A DNA stretch of 64,000 nucleotides from Otis tarda (taxonomy: Eukaryota; Chordata; Aves; Otidiformes; Otididae): assembly GCA_026413225.1 (NCBI GenBank), contig CM048554.1:74516463-74580462 (forward strand). Reading direction: 5' to 3'. Below are positions 23,696 through 35,800 of the stretch, piece after piece. How positions within the stretch are numbered: position 1 is the stretch's first letter; each line of letters starts with the position of its first letter. The notes under the pieces were generated by a model. It was not told the origin of the DNA. It searched no databases and saw only the letters and a program-made list of their open reading frames with translations. The translations under genes and the position numbers were made by a program.

Positions 23696-25703
23696 GTTGT
23701 ATTGTACTACTGCTTTACCTTGACACATAGCCTGTGCCTCTATTTACCTAGTCTGTACTCATCACAGTTGTTTCTGATTATGTTTCTACTAGAGGCAAGA
23801 TACCAATGTCTTTCTTATTTGCTTAAATCCCCACGGAAAAAAAAAAATACCCTGATTTAAACTGAGTGCCAGATAGATAACTTAACAGCTCTTTCCTCTT
23901 TCCCATGGAGAGTCAATAAAAATCCATTATCAAAATACTACCCAGTTTTATTAAGTTCTTTGACATCTCTAAATTATGGAAAGCTAATTACTAGGGATAA
24001 TTCAGATATGAATGTGAAATTTAGGATCTTTAGTCTGTCTGTATCAGAAGTCTCAGATTCTCTGTTCACTTGTCTTGGGCAGAATTTTACCCACATCATA
24101 CCCACGTCAAGTGAAAAATGAGGCAGTCACACAGATCATTATCTCCCAGCCATATACTAGGTTATAAGAGATAGAAAATATGCCATTTTCAAAAGCCAGC
24201 TTAAGGAACAATTGAAGGAACTCGGCAAACCTGGCAAAAGTTGAGATGAATTCCTTATTGATGACTTATAAACTAAGTTGGAGTTCTTTCTTTTTAAGCA
24301 TACACCTTTATTCAAACAGCAATATAGCATTCTGATCGCTGTTATGGAGGTCCAATCAGAAGACTGTAGTGACTGCTTCCAGCTTTTTATTAATTTATTT
24401 AAGATTAGTTAAAATGTCAAAGTCTGAAAGTTATTATAGAAGCTGGTTAATCAATCTAAAAAATATTGAAAGTTCAATTAATACAAAGGTTATACCAGTA
24501 AAATGGTACAAACATAGACTGTTCATCAGAATTGAAAGATAGTTATTTGTTTTTCAGATTTAAAAAAATGGTGCAAATTTGAAGTAATTTTCTATTCTCT
24601 GCTGTCATGCCATTTTGATTATCTTATACCTTTAAATGTTCCTAATTTTACTGGCACAAAGAGTTGTTAAAAAAAAAGGAGTTATAAAGCTGTATTCAGC
24701 AATTTTTGCTAAAACTCATTCTAACGTGCACTTTTATACTCAGAAACACATGTTCTTCAAGTTCTTACGCAATCTTTTCATGAAGGAAAATAAACCCTAT
24801 GATTTATCACCCAGTCAAAACTGAGTTGCACACCTAGAAAAATTAATATTTATGAACTTTTCACTGTCTAGATCCTAATCCTGTACTGAATGCAGTTGAA
24901 AACGCACTGACTTAAATCAACTGAGAGTCTTTCCTTAATACAGGAAATCTTATCAAATATATTTTGCAAGTAATAAGGAAACCAAAGCCAAATTTTTCAT
25001 TCTCAAATATTCAGTCAACTCCTCTAGTAATATACCTGTAAATATCATAGAAGTCTAACCTGATGGAGCTATTGTAACTCTTTCAGCACCACAGGTTTTA
25101 CCATTCCCTGCTCAAAAGTAATACCACCTAAAGCAGGAACTTTGTTTCTGAATGCAAGTAAGACTGTCCAACGTATTGAGGAACTTGTTTTGTTTACCTA
25201 ACAGGTCTCAAAAGACAGGGAGTAGTGGGTAAGAGTGAAAAAGGACGTGCTTAAGAAAGAAATAAAGAAATATTTCTCTTTAGGTGGTTTTGAAAGTAGT
25301 TGATGTGGTTTAGGTCAGCTGCAATTTAGTGTCAACTTTCTCTGTTTAGCATGTAAATATTCAGATATGAGTCATATCTTAATAGAATGAAATGGTTATC
25401 TTTATACTTACACAATTCTTAATCCATTTAACTTTAAATGGGCATTCCAGATTTCATTTTTTACTGCTCTGCATGTTGGCAAATAGACTAAGGAACATAT
25501 GAAATAGTCTCAAATCTAATACATAGCCCTATTGAGAAGTGTTTTTTTTCTTCAGTCTTGAAATGCACCTTTAATACAAGAAGTTGAATAAGGGCAAGCA
25601 TCAATCAATCTCACTTACAAAGATAATGCTGAACACAAAACCCTCTTAATAAAAAGTAAGGAACAATTTGCAGCAAAATGTATTTGCTTCTGCAGAACCA
25701 GAC

Positions 25704-25721
25704 AAAAAAAAAAAAAAAAAA
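25704..25721. repeat. A tract
   Basis: About 18 consecutive A residues with no recognised retroposed sequence before them. Confidence 0.85.
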
Positions 25722-27092
25722 TAGGTCATTGTAGTCAAAACTCTGTAACATTTGTCTAAATTGTATAAACTCCTATTTCTAAAAAAACCCAGGAGGCAAG
25801 GGGGAAATCAAATGAAATTCTGCCTCTTTCAAAAGAGGAAATTATGCCTGACATACGTCAAAATTCCATCCCAAGAAATATAGTGGGATGGATTATAAGA
25901 GAAATGATCTCCACACTTTTGCAGCCAATTGGTGTTGGCTCCAGCTCAGGTATGTGACAGGAGGTCACAAACTTGAATTGCTCTGCTAAAGTGCTGACTT
26001 GATAGAAAAATCTAAACTTCAGTTGTTGCCAAACTGTTTCCTCCAGGTAACAGCCACTTATCTGTTTGCATGCTTTGCACACCCTCTCTTCTGTAAAGCT
26101 CTGCACTTGTGTCAGTATTGCCATAAACTACAGCCAAGGGACACCATTTAATAGTTTGATTTATGTTGAAAGCATAACCTCGCAAAGAATTGATATACAG
26201 GGTTCATAATTTTATTTTTTCCAGTACATATTGCAGCATGCTAATCATAATTCCTGTGAAAGAAAACTTTATTTACAATTGAATTGTTATTTGGATATAA
26301 GAAATACACAGCACAAGACCTTTCCTTAGTCTTTTAAAAAATATCTTGGGAGAACAATACCTGACCATAAGTTAAATACAGCTTCTTTAAACAATCCAAA
26401 TTTTAAGACTTTGCTTTCATAACTGACTAAGTAATGAACAGTCTGGATGCTTTGCGGGTAAGAATGTACAATATTTTCTTTTGTTGGAAAGTATATTTTA
26501 TAAAGATCAAATGTCTGGGTCGAAAGCAAAAAGAATGAAGGGTAAGTAAAGCAGAATGTTATCAGGAAAGGTCTAACAAAGCACTTGATTTGCTTCCTTC
26601 TTTTATTTGTTTTTTTAAATATTAAATAAAGTCGGGAACTCTGTGCTAAGTAGAGTTTTTTGTGAAATCAGGTTTTATAGGCTAATTGGTCAATCATTTC
26701 TTAATATCCATAAATTTTGAAAAAAAAAGAGACACTTCATATCAAGCAAAGTATCTTTAAAGAGGATTATCTCAGAAGGTTTTCAAGATAGTCTCATCAC
26801 TGTTTGAAAGTTCTGCTTATACAGAAACATTAGAGAGGATATTGCTTGTCACTGAGCTGATGTTTATACCCAAAAGAGATGTACACAATCCCTTCACCAA
26901 ATGTTTCTCTGATGGTGAGAGATGGCTATGTTACTACACAACCAAGGCTGTGCAGTTTTACACTAACAACAATGGAAACTTAATTTTGGAAAAAGCAGCC
27001 AAAGCTGCTATACTTGGGGTATAGGTACTCTGGTAATGACTGACTACATGGGATATTGTTTTCCTCCTTGTAAAAAGGGATCTTCCTGTAGG

Positions 27093-27138
27093 TAAAATAA
27101 ATAAGTAAATAAATAAGTAAATAAATAAATAAATAAAA
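27093..27138. repeat. (TAAA)n microsatellite
   Basis: About eleven TAAA/TAAG units in tandem, with two TAAG variants; a second, shorter run of the same unit follows at about 27199-27213. It is likely length-polymorphic. Confidence 0.9.
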
Positions 27139-28899
27139 CAAAAAAACCTAAAAAAAAACCATTTTAGATTATTTTTATTTACTTTTTATGCTAAAACATA
27201 ATAAATAAATAAAAAATGCTCACTGTCTTAATACAAACTCCTCCACAACTATTCTTTCCATCCAAGGTTCTGTGCAGTCCCCAAAACCTCTAGCCTCAGT
27301 TTGTGGTTGCTTTCAACTCAGGCTCACTGACCTTTCCAGGGCCATAGACCAAAGCTACATCAACATTAACCCAGTGTGGGCTTGTGACCAGCCTCTTCAG
27401 CAATATTGGATTCTGACTCATAAATTTCAATTTAGATGTTCCTTATCTTCTGCTACTTTCCCACAGTCCTTACTAGGTGGGGTTTTCTGGCTACTATCTG
27501 CTTCTTTTCCTTTCAGTTCAATTCACTTATCATGCTGTGCTGGGCATGCTTCTGCTCCATTCACACAAGCATCACTCCTGAAGAAAGCAAGTACTTATGT
27601 TCCTGTATCTTGCAGACTGGTCCAAAGACATCTCGTTAAATCCTTAGAGAGCCTTAATTGGGAGACATTCACTCCTATCATGCCATCTCCAGAATACTAG
27701 GGGAAAAAAAAAGCAGATTCTCTGGATGAGACCTCAATGTGGGAATAAAACAAAGTAGCATGAAGCTGAACAGTTCTTTGATCAGCAACTGAAACAGGAA
27801 ACAGTTCTGTGACAAACTCCTCTCCCTCCCCCTTCTTCAGCATTCATAGATGCTGTGTTGGATTCATGCTTTGTAATACCCAGCACAATGTGTCTGCAAA
27901 GTGGGGACGATAATCACAAGCCAAGCAATGCAGTGAACACAGGATGCTAGCAACCACGCATGTTACCAGGTGTGATACCCCTTGAGGACAACTCTGAGTT
28001 GTGGTTCATTTGTGCAAAAAGTTTTGAAAGAATTTTCCAGCAGGAGGTGAAGTCTCTAGAAACAAAATTGCAGCATTCCCTTACAACTCAAAATAATAAT
28101 GGAGAGTGTTCATTGAATGACTGTTAATAATGACTACCAACAGTCAGAACAAATCATGGCAATTCCAACTACACATAGGAGTGGGCTGAGTGGAAATGCA
28201 GAAATATTTATAACTGAATTAACAGTATAACCCTGTTTCAGCACAAGGGCTCAGAAAGGACAAATGTGTTTCCCGAAACACAAAACAAAGCAGCTTGCAT
28301 GGAGTGATTTTATGCAACACTGAAAGCCAGGCAATTGGCCTCTTGAACCTCTCAAGCTTCACATCAGTGAGGAGTACACATGCTTAAATTCAGCAGCTGG
28401 CATGTGGCCATTCACACATACCAAAGGGTAAGGCAGGTGCTAGGACCTCAGCACCGATATGCAAGGTTACTTCTGCAAGAACGATAAAAATCATGCTATC
28501 TCCTAAATGATATAAGGCATTCCTGAACCATAATGAGTTTGGAAAATCTAACAGCCACCCTACACTGTGGTTAATAGAAAATATGGAGAACCATGGGATT
28601 CACAAAATGCAATCACCCTTTCTTTGTCTCGTTTTTCTATCACTTTATTTTATAACACTGCAAATAAGAAGACAAAGCCCAGTATTAAAAAAAAAAATGG
28701 GGTGGGGAAGATAACAGCTGCCTGAAAGAGCCCAGCTGTGCAGCTTGGATTCTGCTTTCAGGCATAGTTTGTGCAAAGTAAGTGAAACTGAAAGCTTACA
28801 ATAGAAGACCAGTGATCTGCAAGGTTTTGCAATTTGTTTTGTAGTTCATAGGAGGTTTGTTAAGACCATGCTGGCACAGATGAGAAACAGAAGTGAAAG

Positions 28900-29387
28900 C
28901 AGAGAGGAATTTGCATACAGAGTGCAAATTTCATTGTTCATGGCAAAGCTGCCCTTGATTTGCTTCAATCATTGTAACAATCAGCCCAGGCAACTGTTTA
29001 CATGCTCTCCATTGTGCTAGTGTTGGCTAGGAAATGGCAGGCACAGTGAGATTTGCTTTCTGCTGGCACTCAGGGGAACAGCGGGAGTTCACACACTTGA
29101 CAGACAGACAGACAGACGGACGGACAGGCAGACAGGCCTCTCTCTCTAAGAAAAAAGAAAGCAGCTTGCTGGCTTTTGAGCTGGGCTATTGTGGCAACGA
29201 AGCCAGGAGGATCCGTGGCTGTACACAGGGCTCAGCACAGTTTGGGTTCCGGAGGCAGAGGAGTGAAGATTTAAGCAAAGTGGCGAGGACCAGATCTGCA
29301 GAAGGATTTAATCAGCTACCCCTCCCTGCACAACTACTTGCACCTAAGTCACTCTTAAGTAACTTTTCCCAGAAAAAAAAACAACAG
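28900..29387 (+). promoter_or_regulatory. Candidate promoter and 5' non-coding exon
   Basis: This block combines features seldom clustered elsewhere in the window. An octamer site ATTTGCAT lies at 28909-28916, paired SOX-type half sites (ATTGTAACAAT) at 28971-28981 and a FOX-type TGTTTAC at 28995-29001. It is then followed by a GC-richer segment with several CpGs and a strong splice donor (CAACAG|GTGAGG, exon end at 29387). An open frame of 132 codons from 29034 crosses the donor but is mostly low-complexity and lacks a recognisable domain, so the transcript part, if real, is more likely 5' UTR. No TATA box was seen. The sites are short and could occur by chance; the call is inference. Confidence 0.3.
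29099..29142. repeat. (CAGA/CGGA)n simple repeat plus CT run
   Basis: Tandem CAGA units change into CGGA and CAGG variants and end in a short CTCTCT run. The CGGA units add CpGs. The repeat sits inside the candidate first exon at 28900-29387. Confidence 0.85.
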
Positions 29388-30736
29388 GTGAGGGGCCAGG
29401 CAAAAATGTATTCGTACGTAGGTTGCAGTTGAAAAGGGTGTAAGAAAGGGATGAAACTCCAGCTGTACTAAGGAATACGTAAATAGTTGTCCTTTTCCTC
29501 TACAAGGGAGGATAGTGTCGCTGCTGTCATAGCAACTTAGTCACAGCTGTAAATATAATAAGCTCTCAAATTTAAATATAATCACAATCAAACAGAAGGC
29601 CCATAGAGGACAATCCCCCTGTCCTCCCCCCTGCCCCCTGCATTCATGGCAATATTAATGGGTTTAGGCTGATAGGCTTTTCCTTGACCACCCTGATCTG
29701 ATTTGAAATATGTGGATGAAAACACTTCCTTAAGCTATTTGACAAATTTGCTAGAAAGGTTAAAACTGAGTATTTCTTGAGTTGTGCATTTTTACTCTTA
29801 GATTCACTTTCTAGAAAAAGAAAAGACATCCCTGAAGAGCAGTCTCATAATTGGAAAGTGTTTGTAAACCAATCCATTTTTAAAATTTGTGTAGTTTAAA
29901 GAATTAAAAAATATCCTATGGCTGAGGATCATGGCCAAAATAGGTTTGGAGGATTTTTTTTTATATTATTTTTTTCTTTTCTTTTAAAGTCTTAATCACA
30001 ACTACTATTTTTAAGGCAAAACCAAAACTTATTGCTGGAAGCACACACACAGCCAATACATTACTGTAGACAACAATCAGCAGTGCACCACATTCAAATG
30101 CCTAAATTTCTTCTTCAAAATGTAGGTTAATTATGCTCCAAGTTTTCACTGATTATTGGTGAACAAATCTCAGTTAACAGTAGTCTGGCTCTGTCTCGTC
30201 AGCCTACCTGCTAGAATTATGTGATATGCAGCCCTGAAAAACACACTCTGTGCTCAAAGTAATTGGGGAAATATGATGACTAACCTACAGACTAGAAGAG
30301 TGAGGGAAGGGTTCCTCAGCCAAACAAAACACGAAGGAATGTATACTTGAAAACAGAGAAGTAAAACTGGAGCTATCGAAAGGCTGAATCCCCCAGTGAA
30401 ACAAAATATCCGGGAATATAATTTAATAAGGTAGAAAGCAAAGTAAGCATTTTACACCTCTATTAAATTTTCCTTATAAGTTTTCTCTGCAAATAGAGAA
30501 AAGACGAGAATGCTATTTCCTTTATATGGATTGTTAAAGTTTTGTTAGTTGTGATTTATTTGTACAAGTCTGACTAATGATTTGAAATGAAATGGCTATA
30601 GCAAGGAAATGATAAATTATCTAGTGTATAACACTGCTTAAAACCTAAACATGTGTTTATAGTTGCTGTTCTGGGATAGTTGCCAAAGGGACATTTTACT
30701 TAGCAAGTTATGTTAGAGTAACTGGGTTTTTCCTAC

Positions 30737-30767
<31 letters not shown>

Positions 30768-31743
30768 GTCTCCAAAAATAATAAGATGGGAGGGCAGGAG
30801 GAATCTTATTTGCCTGCTGCTAGGAAGCACCAGGAATCAGATTTTCAAAGGAATTTCCATGCTGTTTAAATTAAAAATTCATTTCTTAATATCATCTGGG
30901 TAGAATTTTCAGAAAAAGTACATGCTACCTAGTATACAATCTAGTTATATGATAAAGAAGCAATTTCTCAGCATGTAAGGCTATTGCTGTCTGCAAAGTC
31001 AGCTGCAGCGCACAGAAGGAGGTTGTGCTTCACTTTACAGAGTTAATTGGAGAAGTAACTTACAGTCATGCAACTGAGGACTAGCGAGTACAAATTATGT
31101 TCTTGACCATTTTTTGAGATATAGAACTCAAAATGTATAAATCTTATTCTTTGAGATTCATTCTGTAGCATTGACCATTATATACTTCAATGAAACAGTC
31201 CTAATGATTGGAGAAAAAAAAAAGCCTAAAGTCCACTACGTAAAATTTATCATTAAAAATCTTTACTTCATTAAGATGGACATTTACTTGAAAGGAAAAA
31301 TATAGTAATAAAAAACAACACTTAAAGGTAATTGAATTAGAAGCCCACAATAAATATACATGCCATACAGCTACCAAAAGAATAAAAGGCATTCCACAAA
31401 ATCAGAAGTAATATTCAACTGACGAAAATGGAAAAGAGATTAAAGTTCAGCAGGTCAAATGTAAAGCATAGTAAGACCGTCCAGAAAATATTTTTTAATA
31501 TTTTTCTAAGCAACTTGCTAAAGGCATAAAAAGTATTAATAAAAACATTTTGAAAACTTCAGGACTGAGGAACTTGCTGAGAGCCAGTAGAGCCAATAGA
31601 TAATTGAGTTGAAAAGGACAACTAGAGGAAAATAAGGCAGAAAAGCTAAGTGTACTCTTTTATATCAGTGTTGATGGAAGGGTTTGGGGGTTTCCCATAC
31701 CAAAGTCTGGCCATCCAGGGAAGAAGTGTCCAAAATAAGGACT
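29388..31743. other. Non-coding stretch
   Basis: No gene or transposon was recognised apart from an (AAAAC)n repeat at 30736-30767. If the 29387 donor is real, this would be intron. A minus-strand 61-codon frame at 29644-29829 has no recognisable motif. Confidence 0.5.
30736..30767. repeat. (AAAAC)n microsatellite
   Basis: Six units of AAAAC in tandem, nearly perfect. Confidence 0.9.
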
Positions 31744-31832
31744 ATCACAGAATCACAGAACCACAGGACGGTTGAGGTTGGAAAGGACCTCTGGAGGTCA
31801 TATGATCAAACTCCCCCTCCTAACACCTCCAA
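31744..31832 (-). mobile_element. CR1 3' tail fragment
   Basis: The plus strand 'cacagaatcacagaaccaca' followed by 'ggttggaaaggacctctgga' and 'ggtcatatgatcaaac' is the complement of a CR1 terminal sequence. Only about 90 bases are present, so the copy is extremely 5' truncated or was later eroded. It lies about 200 bases before an older, oppositely oriented CR1. Confidence 0.85.
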
Positions 31833-32039
31833 TTACAGAAAGGGGTTTTGAAAAAGTGAACAGAAAGAATACCATCAGATCATGAGTATCCAACATTATT
31901 TACTCAAAAAGTAAAACAAAATTCTAATACAAAATAAGTTATCTACCAATGGTTTTATCCCATTGTTTTAATTAGCAAGTTAACACACTTCATACAAAAT
32001 TTGTCAAGTTAGTTAAACTTGGGACTAGTCATTTAAAAT

Positions 32040-32815
32040 ATTACATTTTGATCCATTGAATTCAGTATTCATAAATGCAAAGTAATATATATTGTAGACA
32101 AAAATAACCTACATATATACACATATGATGATGTCCACTAAAGGGTATAGAAAAGATATCTGGGGAGCATTGTGTACAATTTGAGGAAAATAACAGTTCT
32201 AAAAAATACCATATGGAAAGTTAAGATACATTAAAAGAAGTAATAAAGGAAAACATACAAGCAAGCAAACAGAAAGCATTTTGTGTCTGTTCCTGAATGC
32301 TGCATGCAGTTCTGGTTTCCTTTTCTCAAAAAGGATATAGTTAAGTGAGAAAGGAAAAAACACTGGAAAGAAGAAAGACCAGAGGTACTGAGCAACCTCC
32401 ATCCAAGAAGAAATACAAAGTAAAAAGCAAAAAGGGCAAGAGGCTTAATGGTGGGAAGGGAACTTCTAAAAGATAGTATGGTACAGGTCAAGAAAATCAT
32501 GATTCATAAGATCATGAATGAAGTTGTGATTTTTCTTACATTGTCCAAGTATGAAGTCATCCAATGAAATTAACAAGTAGCACGATTACAATCAAAATAA
32601 AAGGAAGAACTTCTTCTCACACATTGTGCTAGTGGTGCCACAGGATGTTGTGTAGATTAAAAATAAATATAAACTAGAAAAAGAATAGGTGGAGGAGCAG
32701 CCAAGAGTAGGCTAATAAAGTCAATAGCCTGGACACAACCTACTGCAAAGGAAGTTCTTAAATTGCTAACTATTATGAGCTGGGAAGTTGATGGGAAGGA
32801 ATAACTATTCCTTAC
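32040..32815 (+). mobile_element. Ancient CR1 (amniote-type), sense orientation
   Basis: Strongly diverged CR1 in plus orientation, unlike all other copies here. Recognisable blocks in order: 'cataaatgcaaagtaat' (near 32071), the 'gatatctggggagcattgtg' block (near 32156), 'gcatgcagttctggtttcct' (near 32301) with 'tctcaaaaaggatatag', then 'acaagtagcacgatta', 'aagaacttcttctcacac' and 'gccacaggatgttgtg' (near 32638), then 'ggtggaggagcagcca' and 'agctgggaagttgatgggaa' (near 32778). These follow the order of the ORF2 C-terminal region and 3' UTR of CR1 families common in turtles and crocodilians. Divergence is high and stops are frequent, so the protein is dead. The left boundary could extend to about 31990 and the right one is uncertain. 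Confidence 0.75.
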
Positions 32816-35800
32816 CTGCTTTCTTTAATATTTACTACTGATGACTACAAAGGTTAGTAAGCTAACTAAATATTTAATCAGAGCTGGTGCAGTCATTTTT
32901 GCTCATATTCTTAAGGAAACTAAGGGAAAACTGATCAGCAGATGGCCAAGAGACAGAAAAAAGAAATGAGTGAAGTCTATCAAAATCAGCAAGGCTCTGA
33001 AAAAATCTGGCCTCAAAAGATAAAGACTATCACAAAATGAGTTATTAAAGATGAGGAACCACATCAAGCTGACCATTTAAAAAAGTCAATGATTTACCAG
33101 GTTGGATGGGTCACTACACTAAGGGGATCCAATACTGTCCTTGCTCACATAACCACCAGCGATACCCCCTTCTTCTGTAAATTGAGCAACTGGGTACAGT
33201 GGTTTTGTATAATTGCACATACTGATCCTAACTTTCAAGGCAGCCCTGAGAGAAGAAGGAAAGGGAAGAAAATGGAGAGCAAATGCATTATGTGAACAAA
33301 TAAAATACAGCACGATCATGTCTGAGATGCTGATGGAAGTATATATTCTCCCAGCAATTAGAGGTAGTCTCCTAAATCATATAGAAACATGTACTAAACT
33401 TTTATTTCTGGAGAGTAACCAGTTAGAGATGACCTTGAAATGGCCAGCAGGCTGTTAGGAAGCTCTTCAGGTGACATGACTGCAATAGTTTAAGAGAAAT
33501 ATGTAGGTGAGGATAAAAAGTTAATGGGGGATAGATCTTAAACATTTGTTTTGGGGATCAGATTGTTGTCATTTATCTCTTAACCAGTGTTTTTGCAATG
33601 AATATTCACAGTCCATTTCTCTCAGCAAGAGTTTCTTCAGTTACCAGACACGGGTCTGTTAGGCAGCTCCATTCATTCAGTCATGTCACTTCCCTGTTTC
33701 ATTAAAGACAGCTTTAATTTCATAGGCCCAGCATGGGTTTGTGTTTGGAACCGGGGACAGGAATTTAACTCACTATGTTAATAAAGCCATGCATGGTTTC
33801 AGCTTGTTTTCTTTAAATTTTACCCTGCAAGAACAATTGCTTTCCATTAAAAATGATAATAATAACAATAAATTCTAACTGTTTCTGTTGAAAGGCAATC
33901 TTTCTGATCACTTTCTGCTGACAAAGGGCTACAGATGAAAACCAATGTTTTACTGGGGTTGTGGGTGATGTGGTTCTCTCTTTGATCAGTACACATGGGA
34001 GGGAGATCCTTGTGTCCAAGTGGACCTGTACTTGCTTTAGGCCTCAAAAGGGCCGCTAAGACTGTAGCAGGGAGCAAGAGGGCCACATAATTCCTCCAGC
34101 CTCCCTTTGATGGTGTCCTTAGTGGTTCCTGCTAGTGTGATTCTTCAGTTTTAACCTTCATGCTGAGGGAACAGACACAGTTCCTCCAGTCCCTCTTGCT
34201 GCAATATTTGAGACTCATTCCCTCTGCATTTTCTCCACTGCTCTGCCAAAAAGATACTTATATACATTAATTTTTCAGGACAAACATACTGGGACCTAAA
34301 AGAAGTTGAGCAACAGCTTGGCAGTTCCTAAAAGTGTGATGCCAAACTCTGAGTGTGCGTGACAGCCTGGGCATGGCCCAGGGCTGAAAGCTGTGTCTCT
34401 GCTGTCTGCTCCCTGCTAGATGGATGCTGGCTGATGCAGTCCAGGAGGGACTTTTCCTTAGAAGTTGGTGCCTGGCAATCTCAGCTCTCATGCTATCTAA
34501 ACTGTGTGAAGGCAAACCCAGCTCCCAGCCCTCCCAAATGTTTCTCATGTTACGGATCTCCCTTGTGGTTGCTTTAATTCATCACTTTAATTAGGTTCAC
34601 TACTACTACAACTTGTGTACCCTGGATTGACAATTACCTCTGGCTTCATTTTTAATATCAGACATCTTAATGGAGAAAAATGTGTTGGTTTCCTGTGGAA
34701 AAACAAGAAGTGAAGATCTCAACTGAAAAGTATGAGATAGGGTCACAGAGAAGCAAACCCGATAAAATTCAGTCTACATTATTCTTAAAAGCATATTTCA
34801 TTCTTAGCTGCTCAGGGAACTTTTTTTCTAGAATTCCTCCCCACTGAGCTCTCCCTGGAGAGCAAATGGGGAAAGCAGAGGATGGGTCTCCCAGATGCCT
34901 CCAGGGCTAAGCTGGCTTTCTTTTCGGTCCACTCTCACTGTTGAAAACAGAGCCGTCTTCTCTCCTCCTGCATTTTTATTATTAATTTCTTAATGCCAAC
35001 ACTTTCTTCATTCAGTTCACAAGGAACATTCAGTGGGACTTCGGGTGAGAGACAGAGGTGCAATAAGGTTACTGTTAAAGCAATTTCAGAGGTGCCACAG
35101 TATCCCAACTGCTATAAGGGCATCCTGGTTCACATCACAGGGAGTATCACTGTGCACACTTTTCAAACTGCTTTCAGATTTGATAGTTTTGGTATGTCTC
35201 TGTGAATGGAAAGAACAAGACACATCAACAGTAACAGTGGCAAGGTCCTCTGAGACCAGCTCATCTGAAAACCTTGTTTCTCCACCCTTCCTTTCATCAG
35301 CGCCAAGAACATGAAAGGACTAGAATGTGAACTCCTCTTCTTCAACCAAGTGCCTCATGCAGGCCATAGGTAAGCACAGGATATTCTGTGTGGTCCAGAT
35401 GCTTCAAGTGTAATGTAAGTGGCCATGTGCGCCGCTTAGTACTGATTTCTGTGCTAAGTGTGTATTTGTCTTTATGCTAGTTTTTAGATTCTTTTCTTGA
35501 GCTTATTTCATGCTACCTCACCAATATATATCTGTGTTCAGTCTTCCTTTGATGCCCTTCTTTTTGCCTGAAGAACAGGATTATTTTTTACACTTTTCTT
35601 CTCTAAAGGTACAACTGGTATTTTTTTTTTCAGTATTTGGTGGAATGATGCCATTCTGATGAAGTTAGAGAAGAAGTGAATATAAGCTAGATAGGTTTAA
35701 GCTAACCACACAACTATCACTAGCAAGCAATACCAAGACAAGAAAAGAGGGAAATGGAATAGATGAGAAAATTCAGTAGCAAAGCAGAAAAGTGTGAGAA

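Larger units (their letters stand above)
23696..28699. other. Non-coding stretch with AAAT-type repeats
   Basis: No gene was recognised. It contains an A18 tract (25704-25721) and a (TAAA)n microsatellite (27093-27138). A 142-codon frame at 27272-27700 shows no recognisable motif. A 25-base block at 25925-25949 with splice-like flanks was considered and rejected as an exon. Confidence 0.5.

Noticed and set aside
23654..23860. Plus-strand open frame overlapping the CR1 boundary
   Set aside because: Its first part is antisense to the CR1 ORF2 remnant and the rest is AT-rich flank.
25925..25949. 25-base block with acceptor 'cacacttttgcag' and donor CAG|GTATGT, possible microexon
   Set aside because: Short acceptor-donor pairs at this spacing are common by chance, and the length is not a multiple of three. 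No supporting feature was found.
27272..27700. 142-codon plus-strand open frame
   Set aside because: Ser/Phe/Leu-rich translation typical of pyrimidine-rich DNA, with no motif and a second overlapping frame on the same strand.
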